Shown: piece by piece, positions 35,824 through 44,669 of the stretch
Numbering within the stretch: the stretch's first letter is position 1
How the letters are laid out: every line of letters begins with the position of its first letter
Assembly (NCBI RefSeq): GCF_013343215.1
Contig: NZ_CP039143.1
Coordinates: forward strand, 1,922,001-1,986,000
Length of the DNA stretch: 64,000 nt
Origin: Acinetobacter sp. 10FS3-1
Lineage (GTDB): Bacteria > Pseudomonadota > Gammaproteobacteria > Pseudomonadales > Moraxellaceae
Direction of reading: 5' to 3'
Program-made: the position numbers and the translations under genes
The notes under the pieces: generated by a model
Told to the model about the DNA's origin: nothing
Seen by the model: only the letters and a program-made list of their open reading frames with translations
The model's database searches: none

Positions 35824-36702
35824 TTATCTAAAAGCATCCTCAAGCGCCCACATTACACGCGGCTTGGTTTCAAAGAAGCGGCTAAACAAACTGGACAATG
35901 AACCAATCAGGGTAATATGTCCAAGCTTTGGAATTGTCACCAATTCACAATGATTACCATGATCTTTCAGGACCTGATCCAAGTCCTGACTATTGAAATG
36001 GCCAACAATAGTGTCTCTTTCCGCCATAAACAGATAATGCCTGGTCGAGCTGTTTTCTACAAAATAATAAGGCATCACCTGCTGATAGGGAATCGACTGA
36101 TCAAAGGCATCGGCACAGATCGGGTCATTTTTATAATCGAAATGGTAAGGCCCGGCTAGTCCAATAATAGCTCGGATATTCTCGCGCTGAATCATTGCCT
36201 TTTGTGGATGATATAAAGCCGACATTACATTAAATGCCCCGGCAGAATGCCCCATCAAGACCAGATTTTCTGTAGAAATGTTTAACTGCGTTTCTGCCTG
36301 CTGTAAATGATTAAGCAATAAATGCAGGTCATTAATATACATCGGGAAAATATGTTCAGGCGCCAGATGATAATTCATAACGACGACATCATAGCCTTCT
36401 TTGGCAAAAGCTTCGCCAATGAAGCGATAATCCTTTTTGTCCCCATGCAGCCATGCACCGCCATGTACAAATACAATCAGTGGCCGATGAGATAAAGGCT
36501 GATGACTGCGGAACAAGTCAAAGCGCTGCCGAGCTTTCAGTCCATAAGCCAGCTGGTGTTCAAAACTATAACCCTGTCGGGGGGTTAAACGATTCAACGC
36601 ATAACTGCCAACATCATATACTCGCAAATCTTTATAGCGTTGCTGGACTTCAAGTAACTGATTTGACAGTTGCGTTCTTAAATGCTCAACCTTATGGAGC
36701 AT
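35824..36702 (-). CDS. Alpha/beta-hydrolase, carboxylesterase-like
   Basis: About 292 residues from the ATG at 36702. The frame is open up to 36783, but that start would overlap the preceding gene by 92 bp, so the later ATG (11-bp overlap) is preferred; 36720 is also possible. The HGGAWLHGDKKDYR oxyanion motif and the nucleophile elbow LMGHSAGAFN are those of HSL-like esterases. A late His in KLGHITLIGS fits the catalytic His. No signal peptide. Follows the dolP-like lipoprotein gene with overlap. Substrate unknown. Confidence 0.8.
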   Translation of the reverse strand: MLHKVEHLRTQLSNQLLEVQQRYKDLRVYDVGSYALNRLTPRQGYSFEHQLAYGLKARQRFDLFRSHQPLSHRPLIVFVHGGAWLHGDKKDYRFIGEAFAKEGYDVVVMNYHLAPEHIFPMYINDLHLLLNHLQQAETQLNISTENLVLMGHSAGAFNVMSALYHPQKAMIQRENIRAIIGLAGPYHFDYKNDPICADAFDQSIPYQQVMPYYFVENSSTRHYLFMAERDTIVGHFNSQDLDQVLKDHGNHCELVTIPKLGHITLIGSLSSLFSRFFETKPRVMWALEDAFR

Positions 36703-37381
36703 CGGTTGGCTCAATCGCATCTGGATCAATGGCAACTGGTGTCTGTTCCAAGCCAGGTTGCGCATAGGAAGCCGGTGCCGCAAAATCCTGCCCGTTTAGC
36801 GTTGAACTCTGTTCGATATTATCAATCAAAGTGACAATTTTTGTGACATTGCCTACCTGTTGCAGCACCTGATTCAGGTCATTAATTTCCGCATTGTTTA
36901 AGCGCCCCATCACATACAATACGCCATCTTCGGTATGGATATGCAGCTTACTGTCTGACACCACCGGTGCTTTCATAATCAGGCCACGGGTATTGGCGGT
37001 CACTGCCGTATCCTGCATGATGGTGTTATAGCTGATCTGATTACCTACTGTAATAAAGTTATGGACGGCTTTCACATCGCTCATCGACTTGACATTATCT
37101 TCTGCCAGCTGCTTAAGATGCGCATCTGGCACCTGCCCCGTCAACAGCACATTGCCATGGAAACTTTCAATATTGACCCGCGCCTGTTTAAAACGCGAAT
37201 CCAGTTTATAAAGATTAATTTTTGCAGTACGCACAATAGAAGAATCAATAAACACCTGTCCCAACGTTCGTACACCACTTTCGGTACCTACAGGAGCCGT
37301 ACCTGTACCACTGGAAATAAAGCTGGCACAACCCGATAAACTTGCGACACACAGCATTGTTATTGCAATACGCTTAACCAC
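36692..37381 (-). CDS. dolP: BON-domain lipoprotein, DolP (YraP)-like
   Basis: 229 residues with a lipobox SLSGC (Cys18), so an outer-membrane lipoprotein is expected. Two BON domains follow (about 55-120 and 130-200), with the repeated pattern VLLTGQVPDAH and LYVMGRLNNAE. E. coli DolP has the same plan and supports outer-membrane integrity and BAM/amidase function. A C-terminal Pro/Ala tail is extra. Start is GTG with GGAG nine bases upstream. Synteny rsmI-lpoA-yraN-dolP agrees with enterobacteria, but diaA, which lies before dolP there, is absent. Confidence 0.88.
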   Translation of the reverse strand: MVKRIAITMLCVASLSGCASFISSGTGTAPVGTESGVRTLGQVFIDSSIVRTAKINLYKLDSRFKQARVNIESFHGNVLLTGQVPDAHLKQLAEDNVKSMSDVKAVHNFITVGNQISYNTIMQDTAVTANTRGLIMKAPVVSDSKLHIHTEDGVLYVMGRLNNAEINDLNQVLQQVGNVTKIVTLIDNIEQSSTLNGQDFAAPASYAQPGLEQTPVAIDPDAIEPTDAP

Positions 37382-37515
37382 TCAGCAAGACTCCTTCAAT
37401 TTTTTACAGTCTTTATCTTAATTTAATCGTCTGTTCTTAAGTTCAGATAAATTCCACTATAGGGGACTTTAGCCTGTTCCTGCAGTAAATATAAGCATAT
37501 CTGGACTTATTTTGT

Positions 37516-37935
37516 TCAAAGATTAATAAACTCTTGATCAAAAGTAAAAGCATTTTCAATCCATTGCAAATCATACGGGTATAGTGAAAAGTCATGCTGT
37601 ATGGTTTTTGCAAAATACTGATTAAAATCAAAACAAATTACATCGAAACGATAATCATGATGAATAAATTGTGGAGATTGCTGAATAAAACATAAGGCTG
37701 TCTGTAAGATTTTTCTTTGCTTTGTGTAAGAAATAGATTCAATCGCTGGGGCATAACGGGTTCTGGCCCGAGCCTTTACCTCTACAAAAACCAGCTCTAG
37801 CCCACGCTGCATCACCAGATCCAGTTCACCATAACGACTATGATAGTTCTGGGCCAATAACTGAAAACCCTGCTCCTCCATCAGGTGGGCCGCCTGCTGT
37901 TCGGCCCATAGCCCCAACTGTTTTTGTCTGCTCAT
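37516..37935 (-). CDS. yraN: YraN family (UPF0102) putative endonuclease-fold protein
   Basis: 139 residues. The family signature is clear: GLWAEQQAAHLMEEQGFQLL, then YGELDLVMQRGLELVFVEVK, which carries the Asp, Glu and Lys of a restriction-endonuclease-like fold. Biological role is not established. Starts 3 bases after the lpoA-like stop, as in E. coli where yraN follows lpoA. Confidence 0.93.
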   Translation of the reverse strand: MSRQKQLGLWAEQQAAHLMEEQGFQLLAQNYHSRYGELDLVMQRGLELVFVEVKARARTRYAPAIESISYTKQRKILQTALCFIQQSPQFIHHDYRFDVICFDFNQYFAKTIQHDFSLYPYDLQWIENAFTFDQEFINL

Positions 37936-37938
37936 CCT

Positions 37939-38898
37939 TCACAATACCTTCAAGCCATGGGCAGTTTGCTGAAAACAGGAGGGTGTACGCTGTACACCCT
38001 GCTCGGATAGCTGAATCAGACCGGTGCGGCCATAAAACTCAATCTGTTTCAGTTTTTTATTGGCAAGATAATATTGGGCAATTTGCCAAGCATCGCCCCC
38101 AAAGGCAATCAGCCGCTGATAGGACATATCTACCGGATTCTGATGATAGGCCTGATGAACGTCGGGCCAGTGACCAAAATAAAGTACGGGCACATCACAA
38201 AACTTGATGCCCCGTGGCGGTGAATACTGCTCATTAATTGCATGGGCGACCGTATAGATACGTTTATGTCCCAAGCCCTGTAAAGTAGCCAGCCAGTCTG
38301 CATTACCAAGTAATAATATGCCTTGTTTATGTTTCAAGAAAAAGGGCGGTTTCTCAACCAGATGTAATTGTAAATTGCTCTGGCTCAGCAGTGACATCAG
38401 TACAAGCTCATGTTCCGTTTCATGTCCTGGCTGGCGTAGCACCAGAAGCTGCTGGATACCGTCTTGAGAGATTTGCTGTTTTAAGGCAGCTGCATCATCT
38501 CTTTTCGACAGACTGAATTGCCAGACCTTGGCGGTCTTTGACGTCGCTTCATTTAAGCTTAAGGTGCGAATTCCGGGCCTGCTTTGAATCAATTGCTCAA
38601 CATCCTGACGGGCCAGTGGGCCAATCACCAGCTGGGTCTTTTTATTGACATGCTGTTTCAATAGTTGGGGGATTTTCTTCTGGTCAGAATTAACCCATCT
38701 TAGCGGGACTTTCTGCCCGGAAACCTGATAGGCACTTAGAAAACCCTGTTTGATACTGGATGCAGCTCGCGCCAAAGGGCCAGATTCAGGTAGAATGATC
38801 AGCACTTCCGCCTGTACACTGCTACAGCAGAGCAGCAGGCTTAAGCACAATATTTTATTTTTAATCTTCCATTTTTTATTATTCATTTTATTCCACAT
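37939..38898 (-). CDS. lpoA: Short LpoA-like penicillin-binding-protein activator, periplasmic-binding-protein fold
   Basis: 319 residues with a cleavable-looking signal peptide (SLLLCCSSVQA then EVLIILPESGP). The body matches the C-terminal periplasmic-binding-protein-like half of LpoA: LPESGPLARAASSIKQGFL, then VIGPLARQDVEQL. E. coli LpoA is about 680 residues, an outer-membrane lipoprotein with an N-terminal TPR-like half that activates PBP1a. Here that half is missing and I see no canonical lipobox. The ATG at 38886 (GGAA upstream) is an alternative start. Divergent from rsmI with only 10 bp between start codons. Confidence 0.8.
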   Translation of the reverse strand: MWNKMNNKKWKIKNKILCLSLLLCCSSVQAEVLIILPESGPLARAASSIKQGFLSAYQVSGQKVPLRWVNSDQKKIPQLLKQHVNKKTQLVIGPLARQDVEQLIQSRPGIRTLSLNEATSKTAKVWQFSLSKRDDAAALKQQISQDGIQQLLVLRQPGHETEHELVLMSLLSQSNLQLHLVEKPPFFLKHKQGILLLGNADWLATLQGLGHKRIYTVAHAINEQYSPPRGIKFCDVPVLYFGHWPDVHQAYHQNPVDMSYQRLIAFGGDAWQIAQYYLANKKLKQIEFYGRTGLIQLSEQGVQRTPSCFQQTAHGLKVL

Positions 38899-38908
38899 GG
38901 AGAAACCT

Positions 38909-39751
38909 ATGAGTGCTCAGTTATTTGTTGTTGCGACTCCAATCGGGCACTTAGATGATATTAGTTATCGTGCAATTCAAGTTTTAAAATCGGTGAGTCT
39001 TATTGCCGCTGAGGATACACGAACTTCTGCACAATTACTTAAACATTTTAATATTCAAACACCGCTGACGGCCTGCCATGAACACAACGAAAGCAACAAG
39101 ATTGAACAGCTGATTGCACGGCTGCTCATGGGTGAAGATATGGCACTGATCAGTGATGCCGGTACTCCCCTGATCAGTGACCCAGGCTTCAAGTTTGTCC
39201 GTGCAGCACAAGAGCACAATATCCGGGTGGTTCCGGTACCGGGTGCCTGTGCAGCAATTGCCGCCCTAAGTGCTGCAGGTCTGCCTAGTGACCGTTTTAG
39301 CTTTGAAGGCTTTTTGCCTTCAAAACAAAGCCAGCGTCTGTTAACTCTGGAAAAACTCAAAGATGAAAGCCAGACCCTGATTTTTTACGAAGCGCCGCAT
39401 CGGATTCTGGAATGTGTCAAAGATTTGGCTCAGGTTTTTGGTGCAGAGCGCCCTGTCGGCTTTGCCCGTGAAATTACAAAGACTTTTGAAACCATCAAAA
39501 AAATGACCTTGGCTGAACTGGTGGAATTTATTGCTCAGGATCATAATCAGCAAAAAGGTGAAATTGTGCTGGTGGTCGGTGGTGCAACGGTAGAAAAAGA
39601 TCTGGATCAGGAAAAACTGGACAAACTTTTACTGCGCTTATTACAGGATCTCTCGGTCAAAGCCGCCTCCCAACTGGCTGCTGATCTCACTGGCATCAAG
39701 AAAAAAATCGCCTATCAGCGTGCATTGGAACTGACCGCTGCAAATGGCTAA
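38909..39751 (+). CDS. rsmI: 16S rRNA (cytidine(1402)-2'-O)-methyltransferase
   Basis: 280 residues from the ATG at 38909, which has GGAG seven bases upstream; the open frame extends to 38750 but that part is antisense to the lpoA-like gene. SAM-dependent tetrapyrrole-methylase fold: LFVVATPIGHLDDISYRA at the N-terminus, AAEDTRTS, DAGTPLISDPG and VPGACAAIAALSAAGLP. Methylates the ribose of C1402 in the decoding centre. The divergent rsmI/lpoA arrangement is the same as in E. coli. Confidence 0.96.
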   Translation: MSAQLFVVATPIGHLDDISYRAIQVLKSVSLIAAEDTRTSAQLLKHFNIQTPLTACHEHNESNKIEQLIARLLMGEDMALISDAGTPLISDPGFKFVRAAQEHNIRVVPVPGACAAIAALSAAGLPSDRFSFEGFLPSKQSQRLLTLEKLKDESQTLIFYEAPHRILECVKDLAQVFGAERPVGFAREITKTFETIKKMTLAELVEFIAQDHNQQKGEIVLVVGGATVEKDLDQEKLDKLLLRLLQDLSVKAASQLAADLTGIKKKIAYQRALELTAANG

Positions 39752-39761
39752 TGCATTCTTC

Positions 39762-39797
39762 AAAAAAAACACCACAAGCAAGGTGGTGTTTTTTTTG
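39762..39797. terminator. Bidirectional terminator after rsmI
   Basis: AAAAAACACCAC / GGTGGTGTTTTTT-type stem with a 6-base loop and T-runs on both strands, between convergent rsmI and the sutA-like gene. Confidence 0.92.
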
Positions 39798-39816
39798 GGC
39801 TTAAACCTGGCAGCTA

Positions 39817-40068
39817 TTATTCTCTGGCAACGGATTCATCCGCTGGAACTTCAGTAATACGACCACCTTTGGCCAGGAAAGCCGCTATTTCATCTTCCAG
39901 AGCCTGACGCTGCTTTTGTTTGGCAGTAATCGTCAGAGTTTCCGCTTCGACCACATCACTATCATTTACAGCTTCATCGCTGCTGACTGCACCTTTTTCA
40001 GCTGCCTGTGCTTCTTCATCGTCGACAACAGGATCTTCTACATCATCATAATCATTTATATCTGTCAT
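39817..40068 (-). CDS. sutA: SutA-like acidic RNA-polymerase-associated regulator
   Basis: 83 residues from the ATG at 40068, preceded by GGGGAG; a longer frame to 40110 lacks such a site. The first half is very acidic and probably disordered. The second half, AKQKQRQALEDEIAAFLAKG followed by GRITEVPAD, matches the helix of Pseudomonas SutA (AKQKERDALAKAMEEFLARG), a small protein that binds RNA polymerase and boosts housekeeping and rRNA transcription in slow growth. The basic C-terminal tail of Pseudomonas SutA is missing or shortened. The match is from memory of the SutA sequence. Confidence 0.7.
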   Translation of the reverse strand: MTDINDYDDVEDPVVDDEEAQAAEKGAVSSDEAVNDSDVVEAETLTITAKQKQRQALEDEIAAFLAKGGRITEVPADESVARE

Positions 40069-40245
40069 TTTAGTCTCCCCACAAATGACTGCTGGTTTTG
40101 GGCATTTCAAGCTCGGTTTGAAATTACCTGAAATTTAGCAATCTCTGTGGGTTTCGCCTAGTACTTCCTATTAAAAAATCGTATTTTTTTTAAACAAAAT
40201 AGTTACTCTTTATGAGTGTTTGTTTAAAAAATTTACATTCACGAT

Positions 40246-41493
40246 CTAGGCGGAGTAACGGGTAGCTTTCAGCAAACTCAAACCATTGGCCTGAGCCATA
40301 AACGCATCTTTTAACAGGGGCAGCTGTTCCACCTGTTTCAGAGCAAAATTACGTGCCCACACCACCGGAAAGAGCTGGGCGGTTTCCATCCAGCCAATTA
40401 AAGACATGCTATGCATCATCGCATCATTTTGTCCCTTACGGCGATGTTCGTAACGCTTCAAGGTCTGCTCATGTGCCCAAACGCCACGTGCTCTATCATG
40501 CAACAACACATCACATAGCACTGCTGCATCCAGACAGCCAATATTTACCCCTTGTCCCGCCAGCGGATGAATCACATGCGCCGCATCCCCAATTAGCGCC
40601 AATCCATCCTGTACATACTGCTGTGCAGCACGCGCCTTGAGTGGGAATTTGGCACGCGGTGTCGCTTCCAGCACTTCACCCAGCATATAATAACTTTCAC
40701 GCGTCAGAAGCTGCTTAAACTCGGCATCTGATAGTGCAGCATATTCATCGGCATAATCGTCCGGCAATGTCCAGACAATCGATTGCCAGTGCCCCTGTTC
40801 CTCAGCTTTCAGGCTGGCCATCGGCAAATAGGCCAATGGGCCGGTTTCGAGGAAAATCTGGCGGGCCACATGCTGATGTGGCTGAGCCGTTTTAATCGCA
40901 CAGCTAATCCCCGCCTGTTTATAATCCAGTACATCCAGATCGATAAAGGCCTGTTCCCGCACAAAGGAATTCGCGCCATCTGCACCGATCACCAATTTGG
41001 TTTTTAGCTGAGTCCCATCCGCCAGATGAATCAACCAAACGCCAACACCACGTTCGATCCGGCTAACTTTGACCTGCGTGCGATAGTCCTGCACATCCTG
41101 CAGTATCTTTTGCTGAATGGCCAGATTCAGAATGCTTGGTTCCACCATCGAGCCTAAAGCCTGCTCTACCGATGGTGTTTTTTCTGCAGGATGACCAAAA
41201 TTAATTTCGCCATAACCATTTTTATTCCAGACCTGCATGCCGGTATAAGGCTGCTGCCGTGCCAGATTTTCCCAGACACCCACCGTTTTTAATAGGTGAA
41301 TGGTTGCCTGACTTAGAGCCAGAACACGCGGATTGGCCACACTTAAAGTTTTGGCTTCATCCAGGATAGGTGCAACATCAAGCACAGTGGCCTGTATACC
41401 GCCTTGGGCCAGCAATAGCGCAGTGAGCCCACCTACCAATCCACCACCAATAATGACAACGTCTAATATTTCGTTAGTTTGATTTAAGCTCAT
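40246..41493 (-). CDS. ubiI: UbiI/UbiF/VisC-family FAD monooxygenase, ubiquinone biosynthesis
   Basis: 415-residue flavoprotein hydroxylase. Motifs: N-terminal dinucleotide site VVIIGGGLVGGLTALLLAQ, GADGANSFVRE, and GDAAHVIHPLAGQGVNIG, which is characteristic of the UbiH/UbiI/UbiF/VisC group. It hydroxylates the aromatic ring of ubiquinone precursors; which ring position cannot be told from sequence alone, so UbiF or UbiM activity is possible. Its start overlaps the ubiH stop by 4 bp, the same order as E. coli ubiH-ubiI. Confidence 0.87.
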   Translation of the reverse strand: MSLNQTNEILDVVIIGGGLVGGLTALLLAQGGIQATVLDVAPILDEAKTLSVANPRVLALSQATIHLLKTVGVWENLARQQPYTGMQVWNKNGYGEINFGHPAEKTPSVEQALGSMVEPSILNLAIQQKILQDVQDYRTQVKVSRIERGVGVWLIHLADGTQLKTKLVIGADGANSFVREQAFIDLDVLDYKQAGISCAIKTAQPHQHVARQIFLETGPLAYLPMASLKAEEQGHWQSIVWTLPDDYADEYAALSDAEFKQLLTRESYYMLGEVLEATPRAKFPLKARAAQQYVQDGLALIGDAAHVIHPLAGQGVNIGCLDAAVLCDVLLHDRARGVWAHEQTLKRYEHRRKGQNDAMMHSMSLIGWMETAQLFPVVWARNFALKQVEQLPLLKDAFMAQANGLSLLKATRYSA

Positions 41494-42698
41494 GCTTTTA
41501 ACCCCATGGCATAATTTGCAACGAGTGGCTTGATGCCTGGAATAGTATCAAAAGCAATGAGTCCGGTATTACGGACCAGCTTTAAAAATGGATTCTGGTT
41601 ACTAAAGCCACGCACCACAGAGTCACAGAACTTAATCACACGCTGCTGATCATTCAGACGGGATTTTTCATAATCCTGCAACACCGCTGCATTGCCCAAG
41701 TCTGCCCCTTGTGCCTGCTGTTCTTTGAGATAGCGCAGCAGTACATAGGCATCGCGCATACACAGGTTAAAACCCTGCCCGGCAACCGGATGGATGGTAT
41801 GTGCCGCATTTCCCATTAACACCACACGGCCAATGGCCTGCTTTTCTGCCAGAACTTGAGATAAGGGAAAGCTAAAACGTTTACCGGTTTTCTGGAATTT
41901 ACCTGCCCGGTCACCATAGGTTTGCTGCAAGGCATTCAGGAAGTGCTGATCATTTTCCTCACCCAGCCATTCTCCTTCTGTACCCTTTTTTACAGGCCAG
42001 ACCACAGAGCGGCGATATTCGCCCGGTAGTGGCAATAAGGCCAATGGCCCTAAATGGCTAAAACGCTCAAAACCCACCTGATGATGCGGTTTAGAAGTTT
42101 GTACAGTCGTTACAATCGCAACCTGATCATAATCATGTTCGGATGCACCGACCCCGAGAGCTTTACGGCAGAAAGAATCCCGTCCGTCTGCTGCAATGAG
42201 CAGTTTGGATTGCAAGCTCAGTACAGATTCACCGCGCTGCGCTTCAATATAAGCAAAGTCGGCATCTTGGGTCAGTGATGTAACCTGAACACCATCAATC
42301 AGTTCAATCAGTGGATTTTTTTTAACTTCAGCAAGGAGTACCCGGCCGAGCCAGGCATTTTCAATCACCTGACCAAAGCTTTCTACTTTTTCCTGTTCTG
42401 CAACCAACCGTGCCTTACCAAAGCTGCCCTGTTCGGTAATATTGACTTCAAGAATTGGAGTGGCATGTTCCTGTAAAGCATCCCAAAGTCCCAACTCCTG
42501 ATAAATCTGCACACTACGGCGCGACAAGGCACTGTTACGGGCATCAAAACCGGAGTGATAGGGAGCAAGACTTACATCATCATAATCCGGATATTTGATC
42601 GCTTCCAAGAGTTTGACTGCAATATTGGTTTTCGCCAACATCAGTGCGAGGCTTAAGCCGACCATACCACCACCGACAATGATGACTTCTTGTTGCAT
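41490..42698 (-). CDS. ubiH: 2-octaprenyl-6-methoxyphenol hydroxylase-like FAD monooxygenase
   Basis: 402 residues. FAD site IIVGGGMVGLSLALMLAK, the FDARNSALSRRS segment typical of UbiH, AADGRDSFCRK, and GNAAHTIHPVAGQGFNLCMRD. Acts in aerobic ubiquinone synthesis. In enterobacteria pepP directly precedes ubiH; here 1.97 kb of other DNA separates them, so ubiH must use a promoter in the inserted segment. Confidence 0.92.
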   Translation of the reverse strand: MQQEVIIVGGGMVGLSLALMLAKTNIAVKLLEAIKYPDYDDVSLAPYHSGFDARNSALSRRSVQIYQELGLWDALQEHATPILEVNITEQGSFGKARLVAEQEKVESFGQVIENAWLGRVLLAEVKKNPLIELIDGVQVTSLTQDADFAYIEAQRGESVLSLQSKLLIAADGRDSFCRKALGVGASEHDYDQVAIVTTVQTSKPHHQVGFERFSHLGPLALLPLPGEYRRSVVWPVKKGTEGEWLGEENDQHFLNALQQTYGDRAGKFQKTGKRFSFPLSQVLAEKQAIGRVVLMGNAAHTIHPVAGQGFNLCMRDAYVLLRYLKEQQAQGADLGNAAVLQDYEKSRLNDQQRVIKFCDSVVRGFSNQNPFLKLVRNTGLIAFDTIPGIKPLVANYAMGLKA

Positions 42699-43591
42699 GC
42701 TCTAATCCTTTCAATATCGTATCTACATAACAGATACTTATAATCATGATAGATTTTATATTAGCTCAAAAATTTCCTTTTTTATAATAAATTAGGTTTT
42801 GCCTACCCAGTACTTCTTGAAGGTGCTGGCTTCCTTGATGAAGGGACAGCATGCAGGGGGGTTCTGAGAGTGAATTCATGGCAAGCTTTAAAATGTGGAA
42901 ACTTTAAAATAATGCTTAAAAACCAGTTTTGCATCTGTCCTTTGGTTGATCGAGTTTTGCTTATGCAAAACATATAGCACCTAGTTTTGATAAAGAACTA
43001 GATCTCGTAGCGAACCCCACTACCCTGCAAATCATGAACGATATTCTCCACCCATTAAAACAAGAGCAAATTCTAGAAATTATCTATTCCAGCTTGAGTA
43101 AAGTCAGGAGAAAGCATGGTAATTCTTATTCCTCTTCAAAAAACTTTATTCAATTTTGTAATCTCCGGCGTACATCAGTTGCGGTCCTTTACTGCTATCC
43201 AGCATATAGAAGACCTTCTATGATGAACTCATCAGGAATAGGACGTTCCCTATAAGAATAACAAGAGATAAGCACAAGGACAGTCTGGTACGACAGGAGT
43301 TATACCGAACAAATCCAGAAGAAAAACCCCGGCAGGATGCCGGGGTTTTTCTTCTCTTATTTTTCATGCTGTTAATTTCTTTTAGTTTTTCTTTGGCTGA
43401 AAGTGTTTAAAAACAGCGCTTAAAATGATGAAATATCATCTTTATATCCACGGAAAGAATGAGAGAGATTTTTTAATCCATCATAAAAACGGAACCTGAG
43501 CTCCGTTTTCACTTATTAAGATTTAATAGCTTCAAGTTCCATCTCACTCAGATATCAATGATCTCTTTCTGCCATTCAGCGCATTAACGGA
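42699..43591. other. 890-bp region without a recognised gene, ends in a strong hairpin
   Basis: Lies between ubiH and the DUF378 gene. A 73-codon frame at 43034-43255 has no recognisable family and low-complexity composition. A perfect 16-bp hairpin terminator at 43318-43354 implies that something is transcribed towards it, most likely an RNA or a decayed gene within 42720-43317. I cannot name it. Confidence 0.4.
43318..43354. terminator. Perfect 16-bp bidirectional terminator in an apparently gene-free region
   Basis: GAAGAAAAACCCCGGC and its exact reverse complement flank a 5-base loop; T-rich on both strands. No accepted gene ends here on the plus strand. The DUF378 gene, on the minus strand, ends at 43592, about 240 bases away. 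Confidence 0.88.
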
Positions 43592-43834
43592 TTAACGCAC
43601 TACTCTCGAGTGAGTATCCGGATGGTGATGTATGGTTCTGCCTAATTTCGTTCCTGTATAAATTAAATATAAGGCTGACAAACCCACCAGAACATAAATA
43701 ATTCGAGACAGGGTGCTCATTTCACCAAAGATTGCAGCAACTAAATCGAAATTAAATGCACCCACCAAACCCCAGTTGATTCCACCAATAATTGCCAAAG
43801 CATAAGCAATCCAGTCGATCGTATTTAGTCTCAT
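43592..43834 (-). CDS. DUF378 small membrane protein
   Basis: 80 residues with two hydrophobic helices (about 8-30 and 42-62). The family core IDWIAYALAIIGGINWGLVG, followed by the FNFDLVAAIFG block, is diagnostic of DUF378 (YuzA-like) proteins. The basic, His-rich C-terminus (GRTIHHHPDTHSRVVR) is cytoplasmic-looking. Function not known. GGAGA lies before the ATG. Lone gene inside the segment that separates pepP from ubiH. Confidence 0.9.
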   Translation of the reverse strand: MRLNTIDWIAYALAIIGGINWGLVGAFNFDLVAAIFGEMSTLSRIIYVLVGLSALYLIYTGTKLGRTIHHHPDTHSRVVR

Positions 43835-44167
43835 TTGTTGTCTCCTACTCTTGTTTAAATTTACTCAGGGATCAGAGAAATTATGAAAACTAAGCTCTAT
43901 TTAATATGTTGTATTGATGCTAAAAAGGCCGAAGCTGTGTTGAAGTACTGTCATCTTATAAAGTTTATTTTTTAACCGGGTTGGTTTTGTTTTGCTTATA
44001 CAAGATAAACGTAAGTTGAAATTTTTCTTATTCTCAGTGAGGCTTTAAATGAGTGAGTAAAGTAGGGATCTCTTTTAACAAAATAAAATTAAAAGAACCT
44101 TTCTCTCTAAAAAATTATTTTACCAGTGACCATGTCGCTTATTTTTTTAGAGGATTTGACATATTTT

Positions 44168-44398
44168 TCATGGCTGGGCTGAAGGTTTGTCACGCCAGAT
44201 AGCCAAGACACAGCTTAGGTTTTGCCCAGTTATCCACCAAAACAAGCGTTCTATACTGACATCTGCTCTGATAACGATTGGCAGTAATGTCGGGCAAGAT
44301 ATCGATACTGCCCCCTGCTCGACCATTTCAGCCATGCCTTCAAATGTAGGTATCCCGCTTCTTAAATTCAGCTCATGTCCTGGTGTTGGGGGCCTGCA
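44168..44398 (-). pseudogene. Possible remnant of a LysR-type regulator, effector-binding domain
   Basis: A 76-codon stretch on the minus strand reads PGHELNLRSGIPTFEGMAEM, then VEQGAVSISCPTLLP, and ends with LAIWRDKPSA before a stop. The order (strand, TFEGMAEMVEQG, C/LPTL, final RDKP) follows the last third of LysR effector domains. There is no start codon, and a stop codon (TAA) precedes it by a few bases, so the upstream part is lost or frameshifted. A chance match cannot be excluded. Confidence 0.35.
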
Positions 44399-44631
44399 TG
44401 TTTATATGATCTTGTCATCCACGTCCTGAATAAAAAGCCAATATGACTCCTACACAGGAGCTTTGAATGAAACCTCAGCGTGCTGATATTAAAAGAGACT
44501 AAGGTGGAAGGATTACAACCAGATGGTCATCAATCACTGGTCCAGCGTCTTAAAGCTCCGAATTCAGGCCAGTATTTGGGCTTCTCTACAATATTTTCAG
44601 CATTCTTGTCAGATAAAATAGGGACTGAAAT

Positions 44632-44661
44632 AAAACAGCCAGTCATCTGACTGGCTGTTTT
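44632..44661 (-). terminator. Terminator after pepP
   Basis: AAAACAGCCAGTCA / TGACTGGCTGTTTT, perfect 14-bp stem with a 2-base loop centre, 9 bases past the pepP stop on the minus strand. Confidence 0.92.
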
Positions 44662-44669
44662 AAATAGAT

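Larger units (their letters stand above)
43835..44669. other. 835-bp region with a decayed gene fragment and the pepP terminator
   Basis: Between the DUF378 gene and pepP. Apart from the possible LysR remnant at 44168-44398 and the terminator at 44632-44661 I see no supported gene. Frames are broken by stops on both strands. Confidence 0.45.

Noticed and set aside
43034..43255. 73-codon frame between ubiH and the DUF378 gene
   Set aside because: No family, no good start signal; treated as non-coding.
44187..44429. 80-codon frame on the plus strand
   Set aside because: Opposite to the possible LysR remnant, which explains the open frame better.
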